The notes beneath the pieces were generated by a model. The model made no database searches. It saw nothing but the letters and a program-made list of their open reading frames with translations, and had not been told where the DNA came from. The position numbers and the translations under genes are program-made. Shown here in pieces: positions 8,534 through 16,391 of a stretch of 64,000 nt of DNA (positions are counted from its first letter, which is position 1; each line of letters begins with the position of its first letter). The DNA is from Dyella mobilis (lineage in GTDB: Bacteria; Pseudomonadota; Gammaproteobacteria; Xanthomonadales; Rhodanobacteraceae). Where the stretch lies: contig NZ_JADIKF010000040.1 in NCBI RefSeq assembly GCF_016904945.1, positions 744,001 to 808,000 of the forward strand, written 5' to 3'.

Positions 8534-9331
8534 ATGAAGAAGCTGTTGGCCCTGCTTGCCGCCTCGTTGATCATGGCCGGCTGCTCGCCCTCCGGTTCCG
8601 GCGATTCGAACGGCCAGACCCTTACCGTGGCCGCCACCGCCGTTCCCCACGCCGAGATACTGAAAGAGGTCAAGCCCATCCTGGCCAAGGAAGGGGTAAC
8701 TCTGGACATCAAGGTGTTTGCCGACTATGTGCAGCCCAACACGCAAGTGGCGGAAAAGAATATCGATGTGAACTACTTCCAGACCAAGCCCTATCTGGAT
8801 GCCTTCAATCGCGAGCGCGGTACCCACTTGGTGATCATCACCGGCGTGCACATCGAACCGTTCGGCGCGTACTCGCACAAGATCAAATCCATCGATCAGC
8901 TTCCCGACGGCGCCACCGTTGCCATCCCTAACGATCCCAGCAACAACAGCCGTGCGCTGTTGCTATTGGCTCACCATGGCCTGATCACCCTGAAAGATCC
9001 CAACAACGAACTGGCGACTACCAAGGACATCGTCGCCAACCCGAAAAACCTCAAGTTCAAGGAGCTGGAAGCGGCCATGCTGCCTCGCACCCTGGACGAG
9101 GTGGACCTGGCAATGATCAACACCAACTATGCGCTGGCCGCCGGGCTCAACCCGACCAAGGACGCACTGCTGATCGAAGACAAAGACTCGCCGTACGTGA
9201 ACTACTTGGTCGGTCGTCCCGACAACCAGAATGATCCACGCGTACAGAAGCTTGCCAAGGCACTGACCAGCCCGGAAATAAAAGCCTTCATCGAACAGAA
9301 GTATCACGGCGCCGTGCTGCCCGCATTCTGA
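8534..9331 (+). CDS. metQ: methionine-binding lipoprotein MetQ
   Basis: Substrate-binding lipoprotein of the MetNIQ importer. 265 residues. The N-terminus MKKLLALLAASLIMAGC is a lipoprotein signal with the acylated Cys at position 17. The mature domain shows NlpA/MetQ hallmarks: VAATAVPHAEIL, KVFADYVQPNTQVAEKNIDVNYFQ, and AIPNDPSNNSRALLLL. The 117-base gap after metI holds no terminator, so the three genes probably form one operon, ended by the strong hairpin at 9351. The ATG at 8534 is fixed by the signal peptide. Confidence 0.94.
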   Translation: MKKLLALLAASLIMAGCSPSGSGDSNGQTLTVAATAVPHAEILKEVKPILAKEGVTLDIKVFADYVQPNTQVAEKNIDVNYFQTKPYLDAFNRERGTHLVIITGVHIEPFGAYSHKIKSIDQLPDGATVAIPNDPSNNSRALLLLAHHGLITLKDPNNELATTKDIVANPKNLKFKELEAAMLPRTLDEVDLAMINTNYALAAGLNPTKDALLIEDKDSPYVNYLVGRPDNQNDPRVQKLAKALTSPEIKAFIEQKYHGAVLPAF

Positions 9332-9350
9332 TCGACTCCTTGGTCGCAAC

Positions 9351-9384
9351 AAAAAAGCCCGCACACCTGGTGCGGGCTTTTTTT
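9351..9384. terminator. bidirectional intrinsic terminator between metQ and pncB
   Basis: An 11-bp stem (AAAGCCCGCAC/GTGCGGGCTTT) with a five-base loop, A-tract on the left and seven-T tract on the right. It serves the metNIQ operon on the plus strand and pncB on the minus strand; the pncB stop codon lies at its right edge. Confidence 0.9.
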
Positions 9385-10582
9385 ATGCGGCGGGCTCGAG
9401 CTCAGCCTGCATCGGAATGTCGAACACCTGCCGCAGGTAAGCAATGTACGCGTCGTCCTGGCACATGTTCTTACCCGGCGAATCGCTGAGTTTGGCTACC
9501 GGCTGCCCGTTGCAGCGAACCATCTTGATGACGATATTGAGCGGCACGGGGCCGACATCGTTGGTGATATTGGTGCCCACGCCGAAAGCAAGCTGGCAAC
9601 GCCCATGAAAATGCTCATACAGCTTCATGACCTTCGGAACATCCAGGCCGTCGCTGAAGACGAGGATCTTGCTGCGCGGATCGACGCGATTAGCCTCGTA
9701 ATGGGCCAACACCCTCTCCCCCCATGCGAACGGATCACCGGAATCGTGCCGGGTGCCGTCGAACAGCTTGCAGAAATACATGTCGAAATCGCGCAGGAAA
9801 GCGGTGAGCCCGTAGACATCCGACAGTGCTATGCCCAGATCGCCCCGATATTCCTTGGCCCAGGCCTCCAGCGCCGCCACCTGGGAATCGCGCAAACGCG
9901 GCCCCAAGGCTTGATGTGCCTGCAGGTATTCGTGGGCGAGCGTTCCGAGCGGACGCAAGCCCAATTGCCAGGCCAGCCAGACATTGCTGGTGCCGGCAAG
10001 CTGCGGCCCGAGCCCCTCGTGCAAGGTCTCCGCCACCTCCCGGTGCCACTGGCGAGAAAAACGACGACGGGTACCGTAATCGGCAATGCGGCAGTCGATG
10101 TAACCCGGCGTATCCCGCAACAACGAAATCTTCTCCCGCAGACGCCGGCGACCCTCGCTCAGGTCCAAATCCGGATGGGTATTGCGGAAATAGACTTCGT
10201 TGACGATCGCCAGCAACGGCACTTCAAACAGAATGGTGTGCAGCCAAGGGCCCTGGATGCGGATTTCGATCTCGCCGTTATTGAGCGGCGAGGGTGTGAT
10301 GTCCACATATTTGGTATTGAGCTGGAACAGCGCCAGGAAATCGACAAAATCGCTCTTGATGAAACGCCAGCCGCGCAGGTATTCCAGTTCCGAATCGCTG
10401 AAACGCAGTGTGCAGAGCGCATCCAGCTCGCGGCGGATCTCTTCGATGTAAGGCACCAGGTTCACGCCGGGATTGCGGCATTTGAACCGGTATTCCACCT
10501 GGGCAGCGGGGTACTGATGCAGAACCACCTGCATCATCGAGAATTTGTAGAGGTCGGTATCGAGGAGCGAACTGACGATCAT
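9383..10582 (-). CDS. pncB: nicotinate phosphoribosyltransferase
   Basis: Enzyme of the Preiss-Handler NAD salvage pathway: nicotinate + PRPP + ATP gives nicotinate mononucleotide. 399 residues, close to E. coli PncB (400). The start DTDLYKFSMMQVVL, the block GTRRRFSRQWHREVAETL (which holds the histidine equivalent to the phosphorylated residue of the family), GTSNVWLA and GTRHDSGDPFAWGE are all conserved. Cytoplasmic. On the minus strand it lies downstream of an unusual hairpin-rich stretch (10684-10855) that may be its leader or a separate small RNA. Confidence 0.94.
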   Translation of the reverse strand: MIVSSLLDTDLYKFSMMQVVLHQYPAAQVEYRFKCRNPGVNLVPYIEEIRRELDALCTLRFSDSELEYLRGWRFIKSDFVDFLALFQLNTKYVDITPSPLNNGEIEIRIQGPWLHTILFEVPLLAIVNEVYFRNTHPDLDLSEGRRRLREKISLLRDTPGYIDCRIADYGTRRRFSRQWHREVAETLHEGLGPQLAGTSNVWLAWQLGLRPLGTLAHEYLQAHQALGPRLRDSQVAALEAWAKEYRGDLGIALSDVYGLTAFLRDFDMYFCKLFDGTRHDSGDPFAWGERVLAHYEANRVDPRSKILVFSDGLDVPKVMKLYEHFHGRCQLAFGVGTNITNDVGPVPLNIVIKMVRCNGQPVAKLSDSPGKNMCQDDAYIAYLRQVFDIPMQAELEPAA

Positions 10583-10683
10583 GGATCACTTCCACGTCGG
10601 TAGAGGGGCATGCCGAAGCATGGAAACGGGGCGCGCTGGGCGCAAGCGCTCATTATCCTGCCGAAGTCGTGACTGTGAAAAGT

Positions 10684-10720
10684 AAAACCCCGGCAGCCAG
10701 GGGAATAACTGCCGGGGTTT
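10684..10720 (-). terminator. strong terminator-like hairpin upstream of pncB
   Basis: A 12-bp stem (AAACCCCGGCAG/CTGCCGGGGTTT). Read on the minus strand it is followed by TTTTACTTTT, a good U-tract; on the plus strand only a short T3 follows. There is no protein gene immediately upstream on either strand, and pncB starts about 100 bases downstream. It is therefore either the end of a small RNA or an attenuator in the pncB leader. Confidence 0.6.
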
Positions 10721-10880
10721 GTTAGGTCGCGTTCCGGGGGGAGGGTAAACTTGGAACCGACCCCTGAATGTCACGATGCTTTGTGCCATCCGCTCGTCGC
10801 CTCACGGCGATACGTGTACTTAGTGCGGTCGCGCCGGCCGAAGTTCAAGGCCGGCAGCACATTGGTTCAGCTTTTTGATA
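10721..10880 (-). ncRNA. candidate structured leader or small RNA upstream of pncB
   Basis: Between pncB and the cytochrome gene are about 370 bases without a credible coding frame. This part holds two further hairpins: GCCGGCC/GGCCGGC with a nine-base loop at 10833-10855, and a short TCGCC/GGCGA at 10797-10809. They precede the terminator at 10684-10720 when read on the minus strand. Serial hairpins ending in a U-tracted terminator fit a small RNA of 150-190 bases, or a regulated 5' leader of pncB. I cannot match it to a known family; strand and ends are inferred. Confidence 0.35.
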
Positions 10881-10952
10881 ATCGAGCGATGCACGGCACC
10901 GAAGGTTTCATCTGCATCGTTTCTAAGTAATTGTCACTGCAAGGACATTGGC

Positions 10953-11765
10953 ATGCTACGCAGTTGCTTGAGCTTGTTAGCTTTGTGTTTCCTCATCCCC
11001 TTGCACGCAGCCGACCTGAGTATCGACACCGGCCATGGCACGCGCGTATGGACAACGGCACAACTGCTGGCCCGACCCGATGCGCAACACATAAGCATCC
11101 CCGCCGACGTGGCGTTCCGCCGCGACATGCAATACCGCGCCGTGCCTTTGACAGCCTTGCTGCCAGCTTTGAAAACGCAAGATCGCCTGCAATTCGTGGC
11201 TAAGGACGGCTTTTCAGTCGACCTGCCTGCGAGCCTGATACTCAACCATGCCGGTGCCGAGGCCTGGCTCGCCGTTGAAGATCCCGAGCACCCTTGGCCA
11301 GCGTTGCCCGACAACAAAGGGGACGCAGGGCCCTTCTATGTCGTGTGGACACACCCGGCCAGTGCCCAGGTAAGCACCGAACAGTGGCCCTACCAACTCG
11401 TACGCATCCAACTTACACAGAGTGTTGCGACACGCTTCCCGGCCACGGCACCCGAGGCCACGCTGCCCGCAGACAGTCCCGTTCGCCGCGGTTACCAAGT
11501 CTTCCAGCGCACCTGCTTCGCCTGCCACACACTAAACGGACAGGGAGACTCCCACCTTGGGCCTGATTTGAATATCCCGCACAGCCCTACCGAATACCTG
11601 GGCGATGACACGTTGCGCGCTTTCATCCGCAACCCGCAGTCGCTGCGGCGCTGGCCTGAGGCAAAAATGTTCGGCTTTCCCACCCAGGAGTCGCTCTCCG
11701 ACGCGGACTTGACCGCCCTGCTCGCCTACCTGCACTACATGGCGCGGCACAAGGTCATTCCGTAG
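10953..11765 (+). CDS. secreted c-type cytochrome with N-terminal oxidoreductase-like domain
   Basis: 270 residues with a signal peptide (cut after LHA, about residue 19). The C-terminal third is a class I cytochrome c: haem-binding CFACH (Cys188, Cys191, His192), then GDSHLGPDLN, and a probable Met ligand in EAKMFGFP. The N-terminal part (about 20-150) has the pattern WTTAQLL..., VPLTALLPAL..., and FVAKDGFSVDLPASLI, recalling the molybdopterin-binding (sulfite-oxidase-like) fold but without a cofactor cysteine I can identify. Periplasmic electron transfer is likely; the partner is unknown. Its 3' end overlaps the convergent gene at 11755 by 11 bases. Confidence 0.75.
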   Translation: MLRSCLSLLALCFLIPLHAADLSIDTGHGTRVWTTAQLLARPDAQHISIPADVAFRRDMQYRAVPLTALLPALKTQDRLQFVAKDGFSVDLPASLILNHAGAEAWLAVEDPEHPWPALPDNKGDAGPFYVVWTHPASAQVSTEQWPYQLVRIQLTQSVATRFPATAPEATLPADSPVRRGYQVFQRTCFACHTLNGQGDSHLGPDLNIPHSPTEYLGDDTLRAFIRNPQSLRRWPEAKMFGFPTQESLSDADLTALLAYLHYMARHKVIP

Positions 11766-12846
11766 ATCCCGAGGCGGCGCCTTTGGATGCCCGCATCAAA
11801 GCGCGCAGGCTATCGTCCCGCGCCTGCTTCGGCTGCCCGGCCAAGGCACGCACGCGCGCGTAGAACTCGGGCCATTGCCCCCTGGATTGCGCGAACAGCT
11901 CGCCGAATGCCTGCACCCATTGGTCGTACAAGCCAAACGGCAGCAGGGTGGCGTTGTTGATCGGCCGTGCTACCCAGGCGTCGTAGCGATGGTCGTTCGG
12001 CCAGTTCTTGTCGCGCCACGTGGCGTACCGAACACGAAAATCCGCGATCTCGCGCGCCTTGTCGGCAGCCATCGCGGCATCGCCTGGACCGCTGGCGTAG
12101 ACCTTCTTCAAGCGATCGCGCAAATCGAGTACCAACTGGGTAAATCCGTCGTCCATCAACTGATCGCGATCGTCACCTTCCGGTTCGCCGCGCGAGCGAT
12201 GCCAGGTCTTCAGGCCTTGGCTTTCCACGAACATCGCATAACTTTCGTTGAACCCCGTGTCGCCCTTTACGTAAATCAGCTGATGCGCCAATTCGTGAAA
12301 AATGGTCCCGACCAGTTCATCGTCGTCCCAGCGCATCATGCTGCTGAGGATCGGGTCCGCGAACCAGCCAAGTGTTGAATAGGCGGGAACGCCGCTGACG
12401 TAGACATCGTCGCCTTTGGCCTGAAGCTTCTCGGCACTGACCTTGGCCATGCTCTCGTCGAACCAGCCGCGGTACGCCACGCAGCCGGCAATCGGAAAGC
12501 ACTGCAATACCGCATCGACCGAAAAGCGAGGGGTGGCATAGACGTTCCACACCACGTATGGACGATGCAACGGGACGTAATAGGTGTAGCTGCGGTTATC
12601 CGGCAGATCCAATTGCCGGGATGCGAATTGCCGCGCTTCTTGCGAAAGACTCAGGCGCTTGGCCAACTTCGGATCGGTAGCCGGGTCGGCGATGACTTTC
12701 TTTACCGATCGCCGCTGCAGCAGCAAGGCGCTTTCACCGTGGGCGACGTGCGCGTAGTAGCGAAGGTCCGCGCAACCTCCCAACACGGCCGCCGCCACCA
12801 TCCAGCAGATCAGTCGGATACGGAGAAGAGTGCGAGACGGCGTCAT
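11755..12846 (-). CDS. predicted zinc aminopeptidase lipoprotein (PF10023-like)
   Basis: 363-residue lipoprotein of the predicted-aminopeptidase family. The lipobox is VLGGC (acylated Cys25). The zinc site HELAHQ is at residues 184-189, with downstream NESYAMFVESQG providing the likely third ligand, as in gluzincin-like enzymes. Also conserved are VSGVPAYSTLGWFADPILSSMM and YDAWVARPINNATLLPFGLYD. It probably acts in the periplasm or inner leaflet of the outer membrane; no substrate is known for the family. The stop codon region overlaps the cytochrome gene tail to tail. Confidence 0.85.
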   Translation of the reverse strand: MTPSRTLLRIRLICWMVAAAVLGGCADLRYYAHVAHGESALLLQRRSVKKVIADPATDPKLAKRLSLSQEARQFASRQLDLPDNRSYTYYVPLHRPYVVWNVYATPRFSVDAVLQCFPIAGCVAYRGWFDESMAKVSAEKLQAKGDDVYVSGVPAYSTLGWFADPILSSMMRWDDDELVGTIFHELAHQLIYVKGDTGFNESYAMFVESQGLKTWHRSRGEPEGDDRDQLMDDGFTQLVLDLRDRLKKVYASGPGDAAMAADKAREIADFRVRYATWRDKNWPNDHRYDAWVARPINNATLLPFGLYDQWVQAFGELFAQSRGQWPEFYARVRALAGQPKQARDDSLRALMRASKGAASGSTE

Positions 12847-12891
12847 CCTCGCATTCTGACCTAAGCGCCTTGCCGATGTTCAGCCCTGAAT

Positions 12892-13269
12892 TCAGTGGCC
12901 GTGCGAATGCCCGCCACCCGAGCCGCCATGCCAGCCGCCGTGGCCGCCGGACCAACCACCGCGACCGCCATGCCAGCCGCCGGAACGACCACCGTGCCAG
13001 TAACGGCCACCGCCGTACCATCCGCCCCAGCAGCATCCGTAGTAGCCGCCCCAGTACCCGTACGGGTAGTACCCATAACCATACCCATACCCGTAATAAG
13101 GGTAGTAACCGTTATAGACCACGGACGGCCCGGTGCCGTAATAGACAGCCCCTGCCGTGGCGTTTCCTTGCACGTAGCTGTAGCCCGGAGCGATATAGCA
13201 ACCGGAAAGAAGGGCGGTAAGCGTTGCCAGCGACAGCCCGGCAAGCAGATGTTTGATCGTACGTTTCAT
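12892..13269 (-). CDS. Gly/Tyr/Trp/His-rich lipoprotein of unknown function
   Basis: 125 residues. Signal with lipobox ALLSGC (Cys24). The mature chain is low complexity: a Tyr-Gly section (YYPYYGYGYGYGYYPYG), a Trp/Gly section with a CC pair, then Gly/His/Trp repeats (GGWHGG, GGHGGWHGG) ending HSHGH. Such chains occur as surface-associated or matrix-like lipoproteins in xanthomonads, but I know of no assigned function. The His-rich tail could bind metal (inference). It lies between two other minus-strand genes; a terminator upstream at 13333-13373 separates it from the histone-like gene. Confidence 0.75.
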   Translation of the reverse strand: MKRTIKHLLAGLSLATLTALLSGCYIAPGYSYVQGNATAGAVYYGTGPSVVYNGYYPYYGYGYGYGYYPYGYWGGYYGCCWGGWYGGGRYWHGGRSGGWHGGRGGWSGGHGGWHGGSGGGHSHGH

Positions 13270-13332
13270 GGCGGACGCTCCGTGCTATCCACGCGACTCA
13301 AAGTAGTCCTCTTCCGCTAAATGAGCCCTGAG

Positions 13333-13373
13333 CAGAAAAAGACAAGGCCGGCTTTCGTTCGAAACGAGCCGGC
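13333..13373 (-). terminator. intrinsic terminator after the histone-like gene
   Basis: Hairpin with outer stem GCCGGCT/AGCCGGC and inner stem CGTT/AACG. On the minus strand it is followed by TTGTCTTTTTC. It ends transcription of the gene at 13402-14097. Confidence 0.75.
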
Positions 13374-13401
13374 TATAGGACGATAAACCAGATACGCCCG
13401 A

Positions 13402-14097
13402 TCAACTTTTGCCGTTCTTGCCTTGATCGCCGCGCGAGTGGTTCATGGGACCAGGTAAGGCACTGCCGGAATGGTTGCTGCCTTCGCCATGGGAATGGCC
13501 GTTGTCTGCCTGCGGTACCGACGTAGCGCCTGGCCAGGAAGGACCTTGCTTGAGGCGTTCCTGCTTGGCCTGCAACAAGGCCTGGATGTGGGCTACAGCC
13601 TCTTCGGGGCTGATGTGGGCAGGCCTGTCGGTCTCTGCAACGCTCCTGGATTCGCCGGCGGAACGCCCTTCGACAGGCTTCTCCTTCGTGATCGGCGCAA
13701 CGACCTTTGCTGGCCTGGGCGCAGGCTTCTTCGCCACCGGTTTCTTTGGCGCCGAGGGCGTCTTTGCTGCCTTCTTCGCCGGAGCCTTGTTCTGCACTTT
13801 TGGCGCCGCGCCCTTGCTTGCGGCCTTTTTAACGGCCTTCTCGGCCACCTTCTTTACCGTCTTCTTTACGGCTTTCTTGCTTGCCGCCTGCTTGCTCGTC
13901 GACTTGCGAGCCACTGATTTCTTTGCTGCTTTGCTGACCACCCGCTTTGCGGCTTGCTTGCTGGTCGCGGCTTTTTTTACGGTCTTTTTTTGCCCCGCGG
14001 CTGCCTTCGGAACCGCTTTCTTCTTGATCGAGCCGGCGGTCTTGGGTGCCTTGCGGGCCGCGGACTTCTTCGCGGCAGACTTGCGGGTCGTTGCCAT
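13402..14097 (-). CDS. lysine/alanine-rich histone H1-like DNA-binding protein
   Basis: 231 residues. Residues 1 to about 135 are a Lys/Ala/Ser/Pro-rich tail made of KKxxAKKA-type repeats (for example KKAVKKTVKKVAEKAVKKAA), like eukaryotic linker histone tails and bacterial H1-like proteins (AlgP/HC1 type). The remaining about 95 residues differ: a short helical segment (ISPEEAVAHIQALLQAKQERLKQ) and a Gly/His/Ser-rich end. It is probably a nucleoid-associated protein that binds DNA by charge. The repetitive DNA can change length by slippage. Single gene with its own terminator. Confidence 0.8.
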   Translation of the reverse strand: MATTRKSAAKKSAARKAPKTAGSIKKKAVPKAAAGQKKTVKKAATSKQAAKRVVSKAAKKSVARKSTSKQAASKKAVKKTVKKVAEKAVKKAASKGAAPKVQNKAPAKKAAKTPSAPKKPVAKKPAPRPAKVVAPITKEKPVEGRSAGESRSVAETDRPAHISPEEAVAHIQALLQAKQERLKQGPSWPGATSVPQADNGHSHGEGSNHSGSALPGPMNHSRGDQGKNGKS

Positions 14098-14175
14098 GCG
14101 TGCGTACTCCGACGGTAATCAGTGATCGAACAGTGACATGATCACGATGTACATGGTCTGAGCAAGTGCCGGAAA

Positions 14176-14784
14176 TCACGTACCCGGCTGCAGCAAAGCA
14201 CGCAAAAAGTGCGGCAAAACTCCAGGATCCGCCAACACGGTGCAAACCACGCCGTAAGCGGCACCCCACAGGTGGGCGCTGTGATTGATGTTGCCGCGCC
14301 CTTGCTGATCCATGTAAATCGAGTAACCGACATACAGCACGGCATAGATGATCGCCGGCATCGGCACGAACCACACCAGGATGCGCGCCCACGGCATCAG
14401 CATGATATAGGCGAACAGCACGGCCGAAACCGCCCCGGAGGCACCGAGGCTGCGATAGCTGTTGTTGTGCCGGTTCTTCAGATAAGTCGGCAGGATCGAA
14501 ACGATCAATCCGCCCAGATAGAACAGACCGAAACCGAATGCGCCCCAAACCTCGCTGTAAAACGACTCCATCAAGCGACCGAAGAAATACAGGGTCATCA
14601 TGTTGAACAACAGATGCATGCCGTCGGCATGAATCAGGCCGTAGGTGACCAGCCGGTAATACTCTTTCTTCCGCTCGATGGCCGGCGGCCACAGGATGAG
14701 ATCGTCGATCAGGCGGCGATTGCTGAACGCCATGAACGAGACGATGCAAGTAGCGGCAAGAATGAGGAGCAGCGTGATCGACAT
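14176..14784 (-). CDS. rhomboid-family intramembrane serine protease
   Basis: Six-segment rhomboid protease that cleaves substrates inside the inner membrane. 202 residues from the ATG at 14784. The catalytic serine is in SLGASGAVS (Ser116) and the catalytic histidine in HLWGAAYG (His171), giving the family GxSG...HxxGxxxG pair. The conserved loop-1-like region (YGLIHADGMHLLFNMMTLYFFG) is also present. The frame runs 38 codons further upstream, but that extension is hydrophilic and breaks the first membrane segment. Substrates are unknown. Confidence 0.9.
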   Translation of the reverse strand: MSITLLLILAATCIVSFMAFSNRRLIDDLILWPPAIERKKEYYRLVTYGLIHADGMHLLFNMMTLYFFGRLMESFYSEVWGAFGFGLFYLGGLIVSILPTYLKNRHNNSYRSLGASGAVSAVLFAYIMLMPWARILVWFVPMPAIIYAVLYVGYSIYMDQQGRGNINHSAHLWGAAYGVVCTVLADPGVLPHFLRALLQPGT

Positions 14785-15045
14785 ATGACGAATCGGACCA
14801 TGTGTTGGAATAAATGGGCTGCTGGAAGTGCTTTCCCGCACCCTTTGAAGCTCGCCAAACCCGATACTCGTTCGAACTCGGCACTGCGAATCAAGCACTT
14901 AACGCATCGGATCGCCGGCAGGCCATCCGGGGAGTGCCGCAACCGGCTCTTCGGCGGCCAGCCATCCGCCCATCTTGACGTTCGCGAGCGGTGTTGTCGA
15001 CGGCTAGAATGCGCGACCAAGCCACGTCCCTACTTTCCCAGCCGT

Positions 15046-15927
15046 ATGAAACCGATCCGCTACATGCATCTGGATGTGTTCGCCGCCAGCCCCGGCGGCG
15101 GCAACCATCTTGGCGTAGTCACCGACGCCGCTGGTTGGAGCGACGGGCAGATGCAACGCTACGCGCGCTGGACCGATCTGGTGGAAACCACCTTCCTGCT
15201 GCCGCCGAGCGATCCGAAAGCCAGCTACAAGGTGCGCATTTTTACCCCCCAGAAGGAAATCGCCTTTGCCGGCCACCCCAGCGTGGGCAGCGCCCACGCG
15301 GTGCTCGAATGCGGCATCGCTGCGCCGAAAGACGGCCTGCTTTGGCAGGAATGCGGCGCCGGCGTTCTGCCCATCCGGGTGGAGGGCAGCGGCCCGCGGC
15401 GGACGTTGCTGCTGCATTCGCCCGCGGCACGCGTGGTCAAGACCGGCCTGCATGCCCATCCGCTGCTCGCCGCCACGCTCGACAGCATCGATCTGGGCCG
15501 GCTGCAGCCTGCACTGGTGGACGGTGGACGGCGCTGGTGGCTGGCCGAATGTGCAAGCGAAGCCAGCCTGCGTGCGTGGGAGCCGGACCACAGCGCGATC
15601 GGAGCCCTGGCCGTGGCCAGCGGCAGCATGGGACTGTGTGCGTTCGCGCGCAGCAGCCACCCGGACTATCAATTGGTCGTGCGCGCTTTTCCGTCCGGTG
15701 TGGGCATCGTCGAGGACCCCGCCTCCGGCGCTGCGAACGGACTGATTGCAGCCTATCTGCTTCATGCCGAACCCGATGGTCCGCTTGCGCGCGGCTATTC
15801 GGTAAGCCAGGGGCGCGAAATGGGCCACGACGCGCTGCTGATTGCCCACATTGCCGACGGCAACATCTGGATCGGCGGCCACACCAATACCGTGATCGAC
15901 GGCAACCTGCTTTGGAACCTCGCGTGA
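15046..15927 (+). CDS. PhzF-family isomerase
   Basis: 293-residue two-lobed PhzF-like protein of the diaminopimelate-epimerase fold. Conserved elements are the catalytic Glu47 (LVETTFLLP), GHPSVGSAH, and DPASGAANG near the C-terminus. No phenazine gene is nearby, so this is one of the many housekeeping PhzF homologues with unknown substrate. A -10-like TAGAAT lies at 15005. The following gene starts inside its stop codon (GTGA overlap), so the two are translated together. Confidence 0.88.
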   Translation: MKPIRYMHLDVFAASPGGGNHLGVVTDAAGWSDGQMQRYARWTDLVETTFLLPPSDPKASYKVRIFTPQKEIAFAGHPSVGSAHAVLECGIAAPKDGLLWQECGAGVLPIRVEGSGPRRTLLLHSPAARVVKTGLHAHPLLAATLDSIDLGRLQPALVDGGRRWWLAECASEASLRAWEPDHSAIGALAVASGSMGLCAFARSSHPDYQLVVRAFPSGVGIVEDPASGAANGLIAAYLLHAEPDGPLARGYSVSQGREMGHDALLIAHIADGNIWIGGHTNTVIDGNLLWNLA

Positions 15928-16391
15928 GCGATGCACCGCGCATCTGGGTGGATGCCGATGCCTGCCCCGTAGCCATCAAGGAGATCCTGTTTCGCGCCGC
16001 GCAGCGTGCGCAGATCTCCGTGACACTGGTGGCCAATCACGCGTTGCGGGTACCGCAATCGCCGTATATCCGCAGCATCCAGGTACCCGCCGGCTTCGAC
16101 GTGGCGGACAACGAGATCGCCCGGCAGGTAGCCGTTGGCGATCTGGTCGTGACGCAGGATATTCCGCTCGCTGCCGCCGTCATCGGCAAAGGGGCACTGG
16201 CGGTTCACCCACGCGGCGAGCTCTATACGCCCGACACCATCCAGCAACGGCTAAGCATGCGCAATTTCATGGAAGAGCTGCGCAGTACCGGCGTAGATAC
16301 CGGTGGCCCGGCAGCGTTGCATCCCCGCGACAAGCAGGCATTCGCCAACCAGCTTGACCGCTGGCTGGCGCAGCGCGTCAACAAGCCTTAG
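15924..16391 (+). CDS. YaiI/YqxD (UPF0178) family protein
   Basis: 155-residue cytoplasmic protein of the UPF0178 family, a PIN-like fold. The N-terminus IWVDADACPVAIKEIL is the family signature, with acidic residues that would sit in a metal site. VVTQDIPLAAAVI and RNFMEELRSTGV are also conserved. The biochemical role is not established; nuclease activity is an inference from the fold. The GTG start at 15924 overlaps the phzF-like stop codon, and its own stop overlaps the convergent gene at 16388 by four bases. Confidence 0.88.
   Translation: MSDAPRIWVDADACPVAIKEILFRAAQRAQISVTLVANHALRVPQSPYIRSIQVPAGFDVADNEIARQVAVGDLVVTQDIPLAAAVIGKGALAVHPRGELYTPDTIQQRLSMRNFMEELRSTGVDTGGPAALHPRDKQAFANQLDRWLAQRVNKP

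Noticed and set aside
14785..15045. Possible tRNA-like fold between rhomboid and phzF
   Set aside because: A GTTCGAACTC stretch recalls a T-loop, but no acceptor, D or anticodon stems can be drawn around it.
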